A DNA stretch of 64,000 nucleotides from the NCBI RefSeq assembly GCF_000317245.1, contig NZ_AJLJ01000050.1, positions 1 through 64,000 of the forward strand. The letters run 5' to 3'. Made by a program: the position numbers and the translations under genes. Shown piece after piece: positions 38,758 to 47,765 of this stretch; within the stretch, counting starts at the first letter, position 1, and each line of letters starts with the position of its first letter. The DNA is from Fischerella muscicola SAG 1427-1 = PCC 73103. Its GTDB lineage: Bacteria; Cyanobacteriota; Cyanobacteriia; Cyanobacteriales; Nostocaceae. The notes under the pieces are model-generated. The model had not been told where the DNA came from. It ran no database searches and was given only the letters and a program-made list of their open reading frames with translations.

Positions 38758-39645
38758 TCATGTGTATTTCTTGCGACTAGTTGCCAAACGAGCAATAATA
38801 CTCGTAAGCAGCACCATCAACACCAAAATTAGAGATGCAGCCCAAGCCATCGCCTGCCAGTTTTTATAGGGGGCGATCGCGAAGTTATAAACTAAAACTG
38901 CAAGGGAAGCTGTGGGTTTAAACAAACCATCAAACCAGTACTGAGAGAATAAAGCGGTGAATAATAGCGGTGCGGTCTCACCTGCGGCTCGTGCGATCGC
39001 TAGTGTAGAACCTGTAACAATTGCTGGCAAAGCTGCTGGTAAAACTACCCACATCACTGTTTGAAAGTTCGTTGCTCCTAAACCAGTGGCGGCTTGTCGC
39101 AAATCATCTGATACCAGTTGTAGAGCTTCGTCTGTGGTTCTGACAATAATTGGTAGCATCAATACTGACAATGCTACTCCACCAGCAAAAGCGGAAAACG
39201 AACCGATAGCCACTACCACAATACCGTAAGCAAACACCCCCGCAATGATTGAGGGAACACCACTGAGAATATTTGTAGAAAAGCGCACCCAACGAGCAAT
39301 TTTCCCAGAGCTAAACTCGGTCAAATAGACAGCAGCTAAAACACCTATGGGGATGCTAATCAAAGCACCAATGCCCACCATGATGATTGTACCGATGATG
39401 GCATTACCAAAACCTCCTCCTGGTGCCAATGGTGGTGGTGGTAATTCAGTAAACAAACTTGGCCGTAGACTAGCAAAGCCTTGAATGATGACGTAAGAAA
39501 GTACTGCTATTAAAGGTATAAGTGCCAATATTCCGCATAGAAATGCGATGACTGTCATTACAGTGTTGAATATTGTCCGGGGTGACGACGAACGAGCTAG
39601 GCTACTGTGGAGCGATGCACTTTGAGATTTATCTGTATAAGCCAT
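38758..39645 (-). CDS. pstA: Phosphate ABC transporter permease PstA
   Basis: A 295-residue inner-membrane permease with six predicted helices, the first at about residues 30-58. The EAA-like loop that contacts PstB is in DDLRQAATGLGATNFQTV. PGGGFGNAIIGTIIMVG and GETAPLLFTALFSQYW are PstA signatures. It follows pstC by 36 bp and pairs with it to form the channel. Confidence 0.96.
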   Translation of the reverse strand: MAYTDKSQSASLHSSLARSSSPRTIFNTVMTVIAFLCGILALIPLIAVLSYVIIQGFASLRPSLFTELPPPPLAPGGGFGNAIIGTIIMVGIGALISIPIGVLAAVYLTEFSSGKIARWVRFSTNILSGVPSIIAGVFAYGIVVVAIGSFSAFAGGVALSVLMLPIIVRTTDEALQLVSDDLRQAATGLGATNFQTVMWVVLPAALPAIVTGSTLAIARAAGETAPLLFTALFSQYWFDGLFKPTASLAVLVYNFAIAPYKNWQAMAWAASLILVLMVLLTSIIARLATSRKKYT

Positions 39646-39681
39646 ATGTCAACACACTTCAAAACACAAAAATGCTACAGT

Positions 39682-40635
39682 CTACAGTCGCTTGACTCGC
39701 AGGACTATGAACTCAGCCAAAACGTTTACTATCAGAGTTAAAACAAACAAAATCAAAGCAGCGTACATCAGAGCAGAGACTTGCAGACCGCTTGCTTCGG
39801 CGAACTGGTTTGCGAGTAAAGAAGAAATGGTGTTAGCTGGTGCAAACAATGAAGGGCTAATTCTGTTGGAGTTACCAATCAACATTGTTACAGCCATTGT
39901 TTCTCCCATTGCCCGACCTAAAGCCAGCATCACGGCGCTGACGATTCCAGAGAAAGCAGTAGGTAAAATTACTTTAAAAAGTGCTTCCCAACGGGTTGCT
40001 CCCAGTCCTAGAGCTGCTTGACGTAAACTGGAGGGTACCGAAATTAAAGCATCGCGAGAGATTGCTGTAATAATTGGCAGAGTCATAATACCTAAGATGA
40101 TTCCTGCTGGAAACATCGATGGGCCTGTGGGAACTGTGCTAAAGATTGGCAGCCAACCAAAAGAACCATGAAGCCATTTCCCTAAAGCGGTGAGCGGAGG
40201 AATCAATACAAAAATTCCCCAGATACCATAAACTACACTGGGAATTGCCGCTAAAAGTTCTACCAAAAACACCAATACTGTACGTACGGATAATAGTAGC
40301 CAATTTTCGCTTAAAAGTATAGCGGTGCCGACGCCAATTGGTACAGCTAGTAATAGACCAATAAAAGCACTAACTAATGTACCGTAAACTTGCGGTAGTA
40401 CGCCGTATACATTATTAACGGGATTCCAATTACTTTCTGTTAAAAAGCGGACTAAACCAAATTCTTTGATTGCAGGTACAGACTCAATACCAACCTGTAT
40501 GGCTATCCACAACAAAATAGCAGCGATCGCCAGAGCAAATATTCGTGTTATCCAAATAAAGCCTTTGTCTAAGGACTTTTCAAATTCAGAACGTGGTCTA
40601 ACAGTAGGTTTATCACCTTGGGCTGATGTATTCAT
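39682..40635 (-). CDS. pstC: Phosphate ABC transporter permease PstC
   Basis: A 317-residue inner-membrane permease, partner of PstA. A cytoplasmic N-terminus of about 28 residues precedes the first helix (IFALAIAAILLWIAI). PstC markers are FLTESNWNPVNNVYGVLPQVYGT (quoted in parts: FLTESNWNPV, VYGVLPQVYG), the EAA-like SSLRQAALGLGATRWEA and GRAMGETMAVTMLIGN. It lies 231 bp after pstS, and the gap contains heptamer repeats, so expression of the permease genes may be lower than that of pstS. Confidence 0.96.
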   Translation of the reverse strand: MNTSAQGDKPTVRPRSEFEKSLDKGFIWITRIFALAIAAILLWIAIQVGIESVPAIKEFGLVRFLTESNWNPVNNVYGVLPQVYGTLVSAFIGLLLAVPIGVGTAILLSENWLLLSVRTVLVFLVELLAAIPSVVYGIWGIFVLIPPLTALGKWLHGSFGWLPIFSTVPTGPSMFPAGIILGIMTLPIITAISRDALISVPSSLRQAALGLGATRWEALFKVILPTAFSGIVSAVMLALGRAMGETMAVTMLIGNSNRISPSLFAPANTISSLLANQFAEASGLQVSALMYAALILFVLTLIVNVLAEFIVLRVKRL

Positions 40636-40830
40636 GAATGACTTTACTCATCAACGGTTCAAAAAGTAGGAGCGAACCATGCTAGTCATGAGTTAATTAG
40701 TCATTAGCCACTCGTCATTGATTTAAGTATTTGGACAAAATTAAATTTGTTTGTGGAGGCTTCTAACAGAGAATAGGGAACTCTTAACAGGAAAACAATC
40801 TGTATTATTAATTCTGTCTAAATACTGATC

Positions 40831-40858
40831 ACAAATGACAAATGACAAATGACAAATG
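40831..40858. repeat. Heptamer tandem repeat (ACAAATG)
   Basis: Four exact ACAAATG units lie between pstS and pstC. Related heptamers built on TCATTTG or ACTAATG recur at about 1125-1155, 43395-43455, 51005-51030 and 52185-52265. Confidence 0.85.
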
Positions 40859-40866
40859 ACTAAATA

Positions 40867-42054
40867 CTATTTACTTGCACTGGCATCATTGCTTGAACCT
40901 ACGGCAATTTTATAGTCAGGGCTAATCGCGTCCGCAGCCGCAGCTACTTTCTCAACTACGTTTGCAGGTAGAGGAACGTAACCTAGCTCCGCAGAGTTTT
41001 TCTGACCTTCTGTCAAGCCATATTCAATCATGGCTTCTACCGCTTTGGCTTTTGCTGCTTCAGGATATTTTTTGTGAACCAAAAGCCAAGTGTAAGTAAC
41101 GACCGGATAAGAAGCATCTCCTTCTGGATCTGTGATGAAGGCGCGGAGATTTTCAGGTAAAGTAACTGCTTCTAGGGTTTTAGCTGCTGACTCATCAGTA
41201 GGAACAACAAATTTACCTGCTTTATTTTCCAAAGCAGCAAACTTGAGATTATTTTGTTTAGCGTAGCCGTATTCTATGTAACCAATAGAGCTTGGGGTTT
41301 GGGTAATTTGAGCAGTTACACCTTCATTACCTTTAGCACCAACTCCTACAGGCCAGTTGACAGTTTTACCGTCACCTACTTTACTTTTCCATTCTGGGCT
41401 AACGGCACTGAGGTGTTTTGTAAATACACCTGTAGTACCACTACCATCAGAACGATAAATTACTGTGATTGGTTCGTTAGGAAGCTTCGCACCTGGGTTC
41501 GCAGCAGTGATTTTCGGATCGTTCCAAGACTTGATTTTGCCTAGAAGAATATCAGTGTAAACTGCTCGTGGAAGCTTTAACTCTGGAACATCTGGTAAGT
41601 TGTAAGCTAGCACAATGCTACCAGCAGTCATGGGTAACATGAGGACGCCTTTATCAGCCGGCACTTTTTGGATTTCTTCATCCTTCATTGCAACGTCGCT
41701 GGCGCCAAAGTCTACGGTACCTTGGGTAAATTGCTCTACTCCAGCACCGCTACCAACAGACTGATAGTTAACTTGCAGATCAGGATACTTTTTGTTTAAA
41801 TCAAAAAACCAACGACTATATAGTGGTGCTGGAAAAGTAGCACCAGCTCCGGTTAATGATACTTTTCCACCAAGGTCCAATTTTGCAGGGCTAGAAGCAG
41901 TTGCATCAGTAGCAGCACCAGGAGTTGTGTCACTGGTAGAAGTATTATTTTGAGCTTCTTGTCCACCGCAAGCAGCTAGGCTAATCGCTAGTGTTAATAC
42001 CGAAATAGTTCTCGTTAGGCGAGATTTACAAATTACTGACGTACGGGAAAGCAT
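40867..42054 (-). CDS. pstS: Phosphate-binding lipoprotein PstS
   Basis: A 395-residue periplasmic phosphate receptor. The signal peptide ends in a lipobox (LAISLAACGG), so it is probably a lipoprotein. A low-complexity Ser/Thr/Ala linker (residues 33-60) precedes the binding domain with VSLTGAGATFPAPLYSRW, SVGSGAGVEQF and VIYRSDGSGTTGVF, which contain the phosphate ligands. It is the first gene of the pst operon. A Pho box lies 58 bp upstream of the start. Confidence 0.96.
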   Translation of the reverse strand: MLSRTSVICKSRLTRTISVLTLAISLAACGGQEAQNNTSTSDTTPGAATDATASSPAKLDLGGKVSLTGAGATFPAPLYSRWFFDLNKKYPDLQVNYQSVGSGAGVEQFTQGTVDFGASDVAMKDEEIQKVPADKGVLMLPMTAGSIVLAYNLPDVPELKLPRAVYTDILLGKIKSWNDPKITAANPGAKLPNEPITVIYRSDGSGTTGVFTKHLSAVSPEWKSKVGDGKTVNWPVGVGAKGNEGVTAQITQTPSSIGYIEYGYAKQNNLKFAALENKAGKFVVPTDESAAKTLEAVTLPENLRAFITDPEGDASYPVVTYTWLLVHKKYPEAAKAKAVEAMIEYGLTEGQKNSAELGYVPLPANVVEKVAAAADAISPDYKIAVGSSNDASASK

Positions 42055-42112
42055 GGATTTATGATGTTTGATCTTATTTTTCCAGCTAAACCCCTATGAT
42101 GATATAGCTTTT

Positions 42113-42132
42113 AGGTAAAGAAAAGGTTAAAG
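42113..42132 (-). promoter_or_regulatory. Pho box upstream of pstS
   Basis: On the minus strand the sequence reads CTTTAACCTTTTCTTTACCT: two copies of (C/T)TTAACC-like half-sites 11 bp apart, as in PhoB (SphR) boxes of cyanobacteria. TATATC follows about 9 bp downstream and could be the -10 element. It implies induction of pst by phosphate starvation. Confidence 0.7.
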
Positions 42133-42806
42133 GCACAAGGATTATGATGCTTTTAACCAGTAATTTTATACAACTTTTAATTTTCTTGAGTTGACGAAGG
42201 TTTTTGATTGCAATCGATTCTCATTTAAGAACGAATAGATACAAGTACTTGTATATAATTAACAAATATAATCGAATGACAATAATAAGACATTTTTCTA
42301 TAATTTATTGAACAAATAGAAGCACAATATATGGCAAATTCAAATTATAAATAAATAATTATTAAAAAAATATTTTCAGAGCATAAATACCTGGCGAATC
42401 GAATTCGCACGCCAAGTTCTACAGTGCTTTGCTTTAATGTTCCTTCTGGGGTTAGGGGAAAACCTCGCAACTTTCCCATGCTTACGAAATCCGATACCAA
42501 GCTCGGAGTGAGATGAGCTTAAAGCAGTTGCAGCCAACAGCACCCATATATTGATTAAACTGTAATAATTTTTCTCAAAAAGAGGATAAAATATAGCTTT
42601 TATACAACAATGAGTGATAATTCCTCCCAGGGTACAAGAAAACAGATAAATATGGGAATCAATTCCGTTTTCTAAAATTCAGAATCTTCAAACCCTCGGA
42701 TTTATCCGTGGGGTCAATCCAAAATCCAAAATCTTGTTGAAGGATGACTTAATTCTTGTTATTTATTTTGCTTTTACATGAGAATATTTGCACGAGTGTA
42801 TTGTAA
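42133..42806. other. Intergenic region with possible IS605-type relic
   Basis: The distal pstS upstream region. The part at 42133-42400 is AT-rich and featureless. From 42405 to about 42535 the sequence changes to a GC-richer, structured block (CGAATTCG palindrome, GGGGTTAGGGGAAAACCTC). At 42695-42716 a short hairpin (CCTCGGATTTATCCGTGGGG) resembles the GGCGGGATTTATCCCGCC hairpin of the TnpB element. The block may be a remnant end of an IS200/IS605-type element or a structured RNA. No complete gene is present. Confidence 0.4.
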
Positions 42807-43394
42807 ATGTTAGCTGCGTCAAATCAATTGTTATGGTCTATGATTGGCTTACTGCTAACTATGGGTGGTACCTTCTTAGAAGCAAATATTACCACCTTAC
42901 CTTGGAGTTGGAGTAAGCACGGAATTCACACTTTCTCGTTGGGTGTCACTTTTCAAATTGGCGGGGTGCTACTTGTAGGATGTTTAGGAGGCAAAAATGC
43001 TGGCGCTATTTCACAGATAGCATATTTGGTGATGGGGCTAACTTTATTACCCGTATTTGCTAGTGGTGGTGGTCTTGGCTATGTTAAGCTATCACAGTTT
43101 GGTTATTTATTGGGCTTTATTCCAGGAGCTTGGATTTGTGGCTTTTTTGCCTTTAAAGCTAGACCTCGACTGGAAGCACTAGCATTTAGTTGTATTTGTG
43201 GCTTGTTAACTGTTCACGTCTGCGGTATTAGTTATTTGATTCTCAGCTATGTTTTACAGTTACAAGGTACAGAAACTCTGACCCTGATGCAAGCAATCCT
43301 CAGATATTCTTGGTTTGCACTACCAGGACAACTAGCTGTGATCTGTGCTGTAACTGTCATAGCGTATGTGCTACGTCACTTGATGTTTTATTAG
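42807..43394 (+). CDS. bioY: BioY-type biotin transporter (ECF S component)
   Basis: A 195-residue membrane protein with about six hydrophobic segments. The BioY signature is in GAISQIAYLVMGLTLLPVFA, GGGLGYVKLSQFGYLLGF and IPGAWICGFFA. It binds biotin in the membrane and usually works with a shared ECF module (energising ATPases and EcfT) encoded elsewhere, though solitary BioY can also function. The lspA gene follows by 85 bp on the same strand, beyond heptamer repeats, so co-transcription is possible. Confidence 0.92.
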   Translation: MLAASNQLLWSMIGLLLTMGGTFLEANITTLPWSWSKHGIHTFSLGVTFQIGGVLLVGCLGGKNAGAISQIAYLVMGLTLLPVFASGGGLGYVKLSQFGYLLGFIPGAWICGFFAFKARPRLEALAFSCICGLLTVHVCGISYLILSYVLQLQGTETLTLMQAILRYSWFALPGQLAVICAVTVIAYVLRHLMFY

Positions 43395-43479
43395 TCTTTT
43401 GTCATTTGTCATTAGTCATTTGTCATTTGTCAAAAGCTAATGACTAATGACTAATATAATGACTCTAGACAATTTTGCC

Positions 43480-43950
43480 ATGCGTTTTAAAAATAAATTC
43501 TTCTGGATTACTGGCTTGATCGCTTTTTTTTTAGACCAAATCACAAAATATTGGGTGGTACAAACTTTTAGCTTAAAACAAACATTACCACTGTTACCTG
43601 GTATATTTCACTTAACATATGTGACTAATACTGGTGCAGCTTTTAGCTTGCTATCAGGAAAAGTTGAGTGGTTACGCTGGCTATCTTTGGGAGTGAGTTT
43701 AGCACTAATAGCTTTGGCATGGTTGGGTCCAAACTTAAACCGTTGGGAGCAATGGGGTTATGGTTTAATATTGGGTGGTGCTATGGGCAATGGTATAGAC
43801 CGCTTTGCTTTAGGGTATGTTGTTGATTTCTTAGACTTTCGACTGATTAACTTTCCTGTATTTAATTTGGCAGATGTTTTTATTAATATTGGCATTATTT
43901 GTTTGTTGATTGCCACTTTTCAAAAAACACCAACCTCTAGCCGCAGGTAA
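43480..43950 (+). CDS. lspA: Lipoprotein signal peptidase
   Basis: A 156-residue inner-membrane aspartyl protease that removes signal peptides from prolipoproteins (such as PstS). Four hydrophobic helices are visible. The catalytic aspartates are in GNGIDRFALGYVVDFLDF and FNLADVFIN; NTGAAFSLLSG is also conserved. I choose the ATG at 43480 (MRFKNKFFWI). In-frame ATGs at 43447 and 43459 lie in heptamer-repeat DNA and would add unlikely residues. Confidence 0.94.
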   Translation: MRFKNKFFWITGLIAFFLDQITKYWVVQTFSLKQTLPLLPGIFHLTYVTNTGAAFSLLSGKVEWLRWLSLGVSLALIALAWLGPNLNRWEQWGYGLILGGAMGNGIDRFALGYVVDFLDFRLINFPVFNLADVFINIGIICLLIATFQKTPTSSRR

Positions 43951-44060
43951 ATTTTATCAAAAAAGAGTGTAAGGGTATAAGGGTGTAGGAGAAATGATTG
44001 ATCGCGATCGCACCTCGGTTTCATTTCCTCCTCCACATCCCACACATCCCAAAAGACACA

Positions 44061-44091
44061 AACAAGAGGCTATATAAACTAGCCTCTTGTT
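44061..44091. terminator. 12-bp hairpin downstream of lspA
   Basis: AACAAGAGGCTA (44061-44072) pairs exactly with TAGCCTCTTGTT (44080-44091) over a 7-base loop. It lies 110 bp after the lspA stop and before the converging repeat-protein gene. No clear T-run follows, so its function as a terminator is likely but not certain. Confidence 0.65.
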
Positions 44092-44207
44092 GTCCTAAAA
44101 AAGCCGCAAATTTTTAAACACGTCAAAAACTAAGAAACCTGTATCAGAATCATCTCATAAACAAGGTGAAGCCTGGTCTTTATAATTATTGACCAGTACC
44201 AGTACCG

Positions 44208-44822
44208 CTATGGTGCTGGAGTTGTGCTATCCGGTGCTGGAGTGATCTGAGTTGGATTGCTAGAGTCGGGTGCTGGAGTTGTGCTATCCGGTGCTGGAGT
44301 AATCTGAGTTGGACTGGTAGAGTCAGGTGTTGGAGTTGTGCTATCCGGTGCTGGAGTAATCTGAGTTGGACTGGTAGAGTCAGGTGTTGGAGTTGTGCTA
44401 TCCGGTGCTGGAGTTGTACTATCAGGAGCCGGAACTGTACTGTCAGGAGTTGTACTATCCGGTGCTGGAGTTGTACTATCCGGTGTTGTGCTATCCGGTG
44501 CTGGAGTTGTACTGTCAGGAGTTGTGCTGTCAGGAGCCGGAGTTGTACTATCCGGTGCTGGAGTTGTACTGTCAGGAGCCGGAGTTGTACTATCCGGTGT
44601 TGTAGTGCTGCTCGCTCCTCCCTGACAACGGGAATTTAATGGAAAATATTCACACAGGATCTTCTTACCCTCTGGTGAAAGTTTAATTTCTGGGGGTGAA
44701 GTAGTAGTTTCTTGATTCTGTTGGCTTAGTTCAGGAAATTTGGTGATTTGGGCAGCAGCAATATTGCTGGTTAATGCCACAGTCAGGGCCGCGCCTGTCA
44801 GGGTAAGAAATTTCCCCTTCAT
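44208..44822 (-). CDS. Secreted Pro/Asp/Ser/Thr repeat protein
   Basis: A 204-residue protein of unknown function. The N-terminus MKGKFLTLTGAALTVALTSN with IAAAQ is a clear Sec signal peptide. A short globular segment follows (about residues 25-68; SPEGKKILCEYFPLNSRCQ with two Cys). The rest is about 18 repeats of PDSTTPA or related PTPDSTSPTQIT units. The repeat is very regular at DNA level, so its copy number probably varies between strains and it creates long false frames on the other strand. It resembles wall-spanning or glycosylated linker regions. I start at the ATG at 44822, not 44840. Confidence 0.8.
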   Translation of the reverse strand: MKGKFLTLTGAALTVALTSNIAAAQITKFPELSQQNQETTTSPPEIKLSPEGKKILCEYFPLNSRCQGGASSTTTPDSTTPAPDSTTPAPDSTTPAPDSTTPDSTTPAPDSTTPDSTTPAPDSTTPDSTVPAPDSTTPAPDSTTPTPDSTSPTQITPAPDSTTPTPDSTSPTQITPAPDSTTPAPDSSNPTQITPAPDSTTPAP

Positions 44823-45262
44823 ATTACTTAACCTCAACACCTTTAAAGAATACTCGGCCCATTAAATCAAACAATAGGTTTTATAAAATCTTCCTAAAAG
44901 TAGATGTTTTTGTAACATTTATATGCTTTCTGGTTTACTGTTGTAAAAATTAAATCATTCAATAATAAAATTTTAGTAGAAATAAATACTGCAAATCCAA
45001 GCTTTAGCTGTTGTCATCCAAGCAAATAGGCTATTTCAAGATAAAACTGAGTAGAACCAAGAGGAAATTTCTTGACTACATCAATATGTAAAAAAACTAA
45101 CGTTCAAAGTCATATTGATATATATTATCTTGATGTCAATAAAAATTGGGAACCACTATGTGCTGCTAACGTCCCTATAACGTTATGAGTACAATGGTGG
45201 AATACAAACATCAAGATGGCAGTTCGCCAATTTTTCAGTAATATCCGTGGTTTCTTTAGCCG
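44823..45262. other. 440-bp intergenic region, divergent promoters
   Basis: An AT-rich spacer between the repeat-protein gene (minus) and the FHA-PBP1A gene (plus). No hairpin or recognised motif stands out. Open frames on the minus strand that enter the PBP gene look like shadows. Confidence 0.5.
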
Positions 45263-47536
45263 ATGAGTTCCCCCCAACCCCCTCAAAAGCCACAAACATT
45301 GCTTGGTCAGATAACGCAAGCAGTACAAACAATTCAAGCTCGGGTTGATTTTTCCAAACTAGCACTGAAGCCTAATGCCAGAGTACCAGAACTCTGGGTG
45401 CAGGATGCGGGGGCGGATAAGGCAGAGGTATATCCGCTATTGGGCGATCGCTATATGCTAGGTCGCAGTTCCAAATCCTGCGATATCGTCGTCCGCAACC
45501 CGGTTGTTAGCCAAATTCACTTGTCACTGTCGCGGGATTCGACTCAACGGCAACCTATTTTTGTGATCAAAGATGAAAATTCCACAAATGGCATTTATCG
45601 TGGCAAGCGTCGGCTCACATCCCTAGAATTGCGTCATGGTGATGTCCTCACCTTGGGACCACCAGAACTGGCTGCTTCTGTAAGGCTACAATACGTTGAT
45701 CCACCTCCTTGGTACGTTAAGGCCGCAACTTGGACTGCTTACGGTATAGGTGGTGTTAGCGCTCTGACGGTGCTAGTAATTGGTGCTGAATCGCTAAAAT
45801 TTCGTGTGAGACCCCTACCTAACCCAACTAGTGCTCCCGTGGTTGTATACGCAGGTGATGGGGAAACACCGCTACGTGAGCCAAGAAATACTGCTCATGT
45901 AGACATGAAAGGACTGAAAGATTTCGGTCCGTATTTACCGGCGGCGGTAGTTGCTTCTGAAGATAGCCGTTACTACTGGCATTTTGGCGTAGATCCCTAT
46001 GGCATTCTCCGAGCCGTCCTGATCAATACCCGCAGTGGTGATGTGCAACAAGGTGCTAGTACAGTTACCCAGCAAGTTGCTCGCAGTTTGTTCCGTGATT
46101 ATGTAGGTAGACAAGATTCCCTCGGCCGCAAAGTGCGAGAGGCGATTGTTTCTCTAAAATTAGAAACCTTTTACAGCAAAGACCAGATTTTATTGACTTA
46201 TTTAAACCGAGTATTTTTAGGGGCTGATACTTCTGGGTTTGAAGATGCGGCACGGTATTATTTTGACAAGTCAGCCAAAGAATTAACTTTGGCTGAATCT
46301 GCGACTTTAGTCGGTATTTTGCCTGGACCTAACAGTTTTAATTTCTGTGGCGATAACCAAAGTAGAACACGCATTATAGAGTATCGTAACCGCGTTTTAC
46401 GACGGATGCTTGAAGCTGGCAAAATCAAGCAAGATGATTATAATCGAGCCAGGCGATCGCCTGTAGATGTCAGCCCGAAAGTCTGCCAACAACAAGCAAA
46501 AACCATAGCTCCGTATTTTTACAGTTATATTTTCCAAGAACTGGAATCCATCTTGGGAAAAGACTTGGCGGGTGAAGGTAACTTTATCATTGAAACTCAG
46601 CTTGATATTGGTATCCAACAACAGGCAGAAGCCTCATTGCGTAACTATGTAAACAACGCTGGGGGCAATTTTAACTTTTCGGAAGGAGCAATAGTTACCC
46701 TAGATTCCAGTACTGGTGGTATCCGAGCAATGGTAGGTGGTACAGATTACAGAACTAGTCAGTTCAATCGGGCTTATCAGGCTAAAAGACAACCTGGTTC
46801 CACCTTTAAAGTATTTGCTTATGCTGCCGCTTTAGAACAGGGAATTTCACCCGCTACGAGTTATTCCTGCTCTCCTTTAACTTGGCAGGGTTTTACCTAT
46901 AAACCTTGTCGAGCAGGTTCTGATGTGAGTTTAAGTCTTGGTACTGGACTGGCCCAGTCTGAAAACCCCATCGCCTTACGACTTTCTAGACAAATAGGAC
47001 TAAATAGAGTAGTAGAGATGGCAAAGCGTTTGGGAGTCAAATCAAACTTAGATCCAGTACCAGGATTGGTGTTAGGACAAAGTGAAGTCAATGTTTTGGA
47101 AATGACTGGTGCTTTTGGTGCTATAAGTAATGGCGGTGTGTGGAACCGTCCCCATGCAATTAGCCGTATTTTAGATAGTAGTGATTGTCGCGATCGCAAA
47201 GATTTAAAAACTTGTCGTGTAATTTACGCCTTTGATAAGGATGCCGAAGCTAACAAACGCGTACTGCGAAACGATATCGCTGATACTATGACTCGCTTAC
47301 TCCGAGGAGTAGTCACAAATGGTACTGGTGGGCGCGCTGCGCTCGGTGATTTCGCAGTATCTGGTAAAACTGGTACAACCAACAGCAACGTAGATTTATG
47401 GTTTATTGGCTTTATTCCTAGTCGCCAACTAGTAACTGGTATTTGGCTAGGCAACGACAATAACTCCCCAACATCTGGTAGTAGCGCCCAAGCTGCCCAA
47501 CTATGGGGTAATTATATGGGTAGAGTTGTTAGATAG
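45263..47536 (+). CDS. Bifunctional class A penicillin-binding protein with N-terminal FHA domain
   Basis: A 757-residue PBP1A-type enzyme that polymerises and cross-links peptidoglycan. An FHA domain lies first (about residues 55-145; [20 protein letters not shown]) on the cytoplasmic side of the single membrane helix (about 155-180). The GT51 transglycosylase follows with Glu233 ([14 protein letters not shown]) and [15 protein letters not shown]. The transpeptidase has Ser513 (GSTFK), SEN ([11 protein letters not shown]) and Lys702 (SGKTGTTN). All catalytic motifs are intact. The FHA domain suggests regulation through a threonine-phosphorylated partner. Confidence 0.95.
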   Translation: MSSPQPPQKPQTLLGQITQAVQTIQARVDFSKLALKPNARVPELWVQDAGADKAEVYPLLGDRYMLGRSSKSCDIVVRNPVVSQIHLSLSRDSTQRQPIFVIKDENSTNGIYRGKRRLTSLELRHGDVLTLGPPELAASVRLQYVDPPPWYVKAATWTAYGIGGVSALTVLVIGAESLKFRVRPLPNPTSAPVVVYAGDGETPLREPRNTAHVDMKGLKDFGPYLPAAVVASEDSRYYWHFGVDPYGILRAVLINTRSGDVQQGASTVTQQVARSLFRDYVGRQDSLGRKVREAIVSLKLETFYSKDQILLTYLNRVFLGADTSGFEDAARYYFDKSAKELTLAESATLVGILPGPNSFNFCGDNQSRTRIIEYRNRVLRRMLEAGKIKQDDYNRARRSPVDVSPKVCQQQAKTIAPYFYSYIFQELESILGKDLAGEGNFIIETQLDIGIQQQAEASLRNYVNNAGGNFNFSEGAIVTLDSSTGGIRAMVGGTDYRTSQFNRAYQAKRQPGSTFKVFAYAAALEQGISPATSYSCSPLTWQGFTYKPCRAGSDVSLSLGTGLAQSENPIALRLSRQIGLNRVVEMAKRLGVKSNLDPVPGLVLGQSEVNVLEMTGAFGAISNGGVWNRPHAISRILDSSDCRDRKDLKTCRVIYAFDKDAEANKRVLRNDIADTMTRLLRGVVTNGTGGRAALGDFAVSGKTGTTNSNVDLWFIGFIPSRQLVTGIWLGNDNNSPTSGSSAQAAQLWGNYMGRVVR

Positions 47537-47562
47537 GGGGCGGGAATCGGGTATCGGGGATC

Positions 47563-47652
47563 GGGGAGTGTGGGAAGTGTGGGGAGTGTGGGGAGTGTGG
47601 GGAGTGTGGGGAGTGTGGGGAGTGTGGGGAGTGTGGGGAGTGTGGGGAGTGT
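47563..47652. repeat. 9-bp minisatellite, ten copies
   Basis: Eight exact GGGGAGTGT units (47581-47652) are preceded by two units, one exact and one with a single change (47563-47580). The flanks contain GATCGGGGATCGG-like matter on the left and CCCGATTCCCGATTCCCGAT on the right, so the array sits at the centre of a large imperfect inverted repeat (about 47540-47760) between convergent genes. Confidence 0.93.
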
Positions 47653-47765
47653 GGGAGCAGGGGGACAAGGGAGAATTATTTAACAAGTCTCTTCCCGATT
47701 CCCGATTCCCGATTCCCGTTCGCGTAGCGTCTCCTCTGGAGAATCCCCGATCCCCGGTCTCCAAT

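Noticed and set aside
40831-40858. CRISPR-like tandem repeats
   Set aside because: Units are 7 bp without spacers, so this is a short tandem repeat, not an array. No CRISPR array was found anywhere in the window.
42405-42430. tRNA-like GAATCGAATTCGCAC
   Set aside because: It resembles a T-loop but no acceptor, D or anticodon arms can be formed around it.
44384-44625. Two repetitive plus-strand frames
   Set aside because: They are products of the regular PDSTTPA repeat read antisense; the minus frame has the signal peptide.
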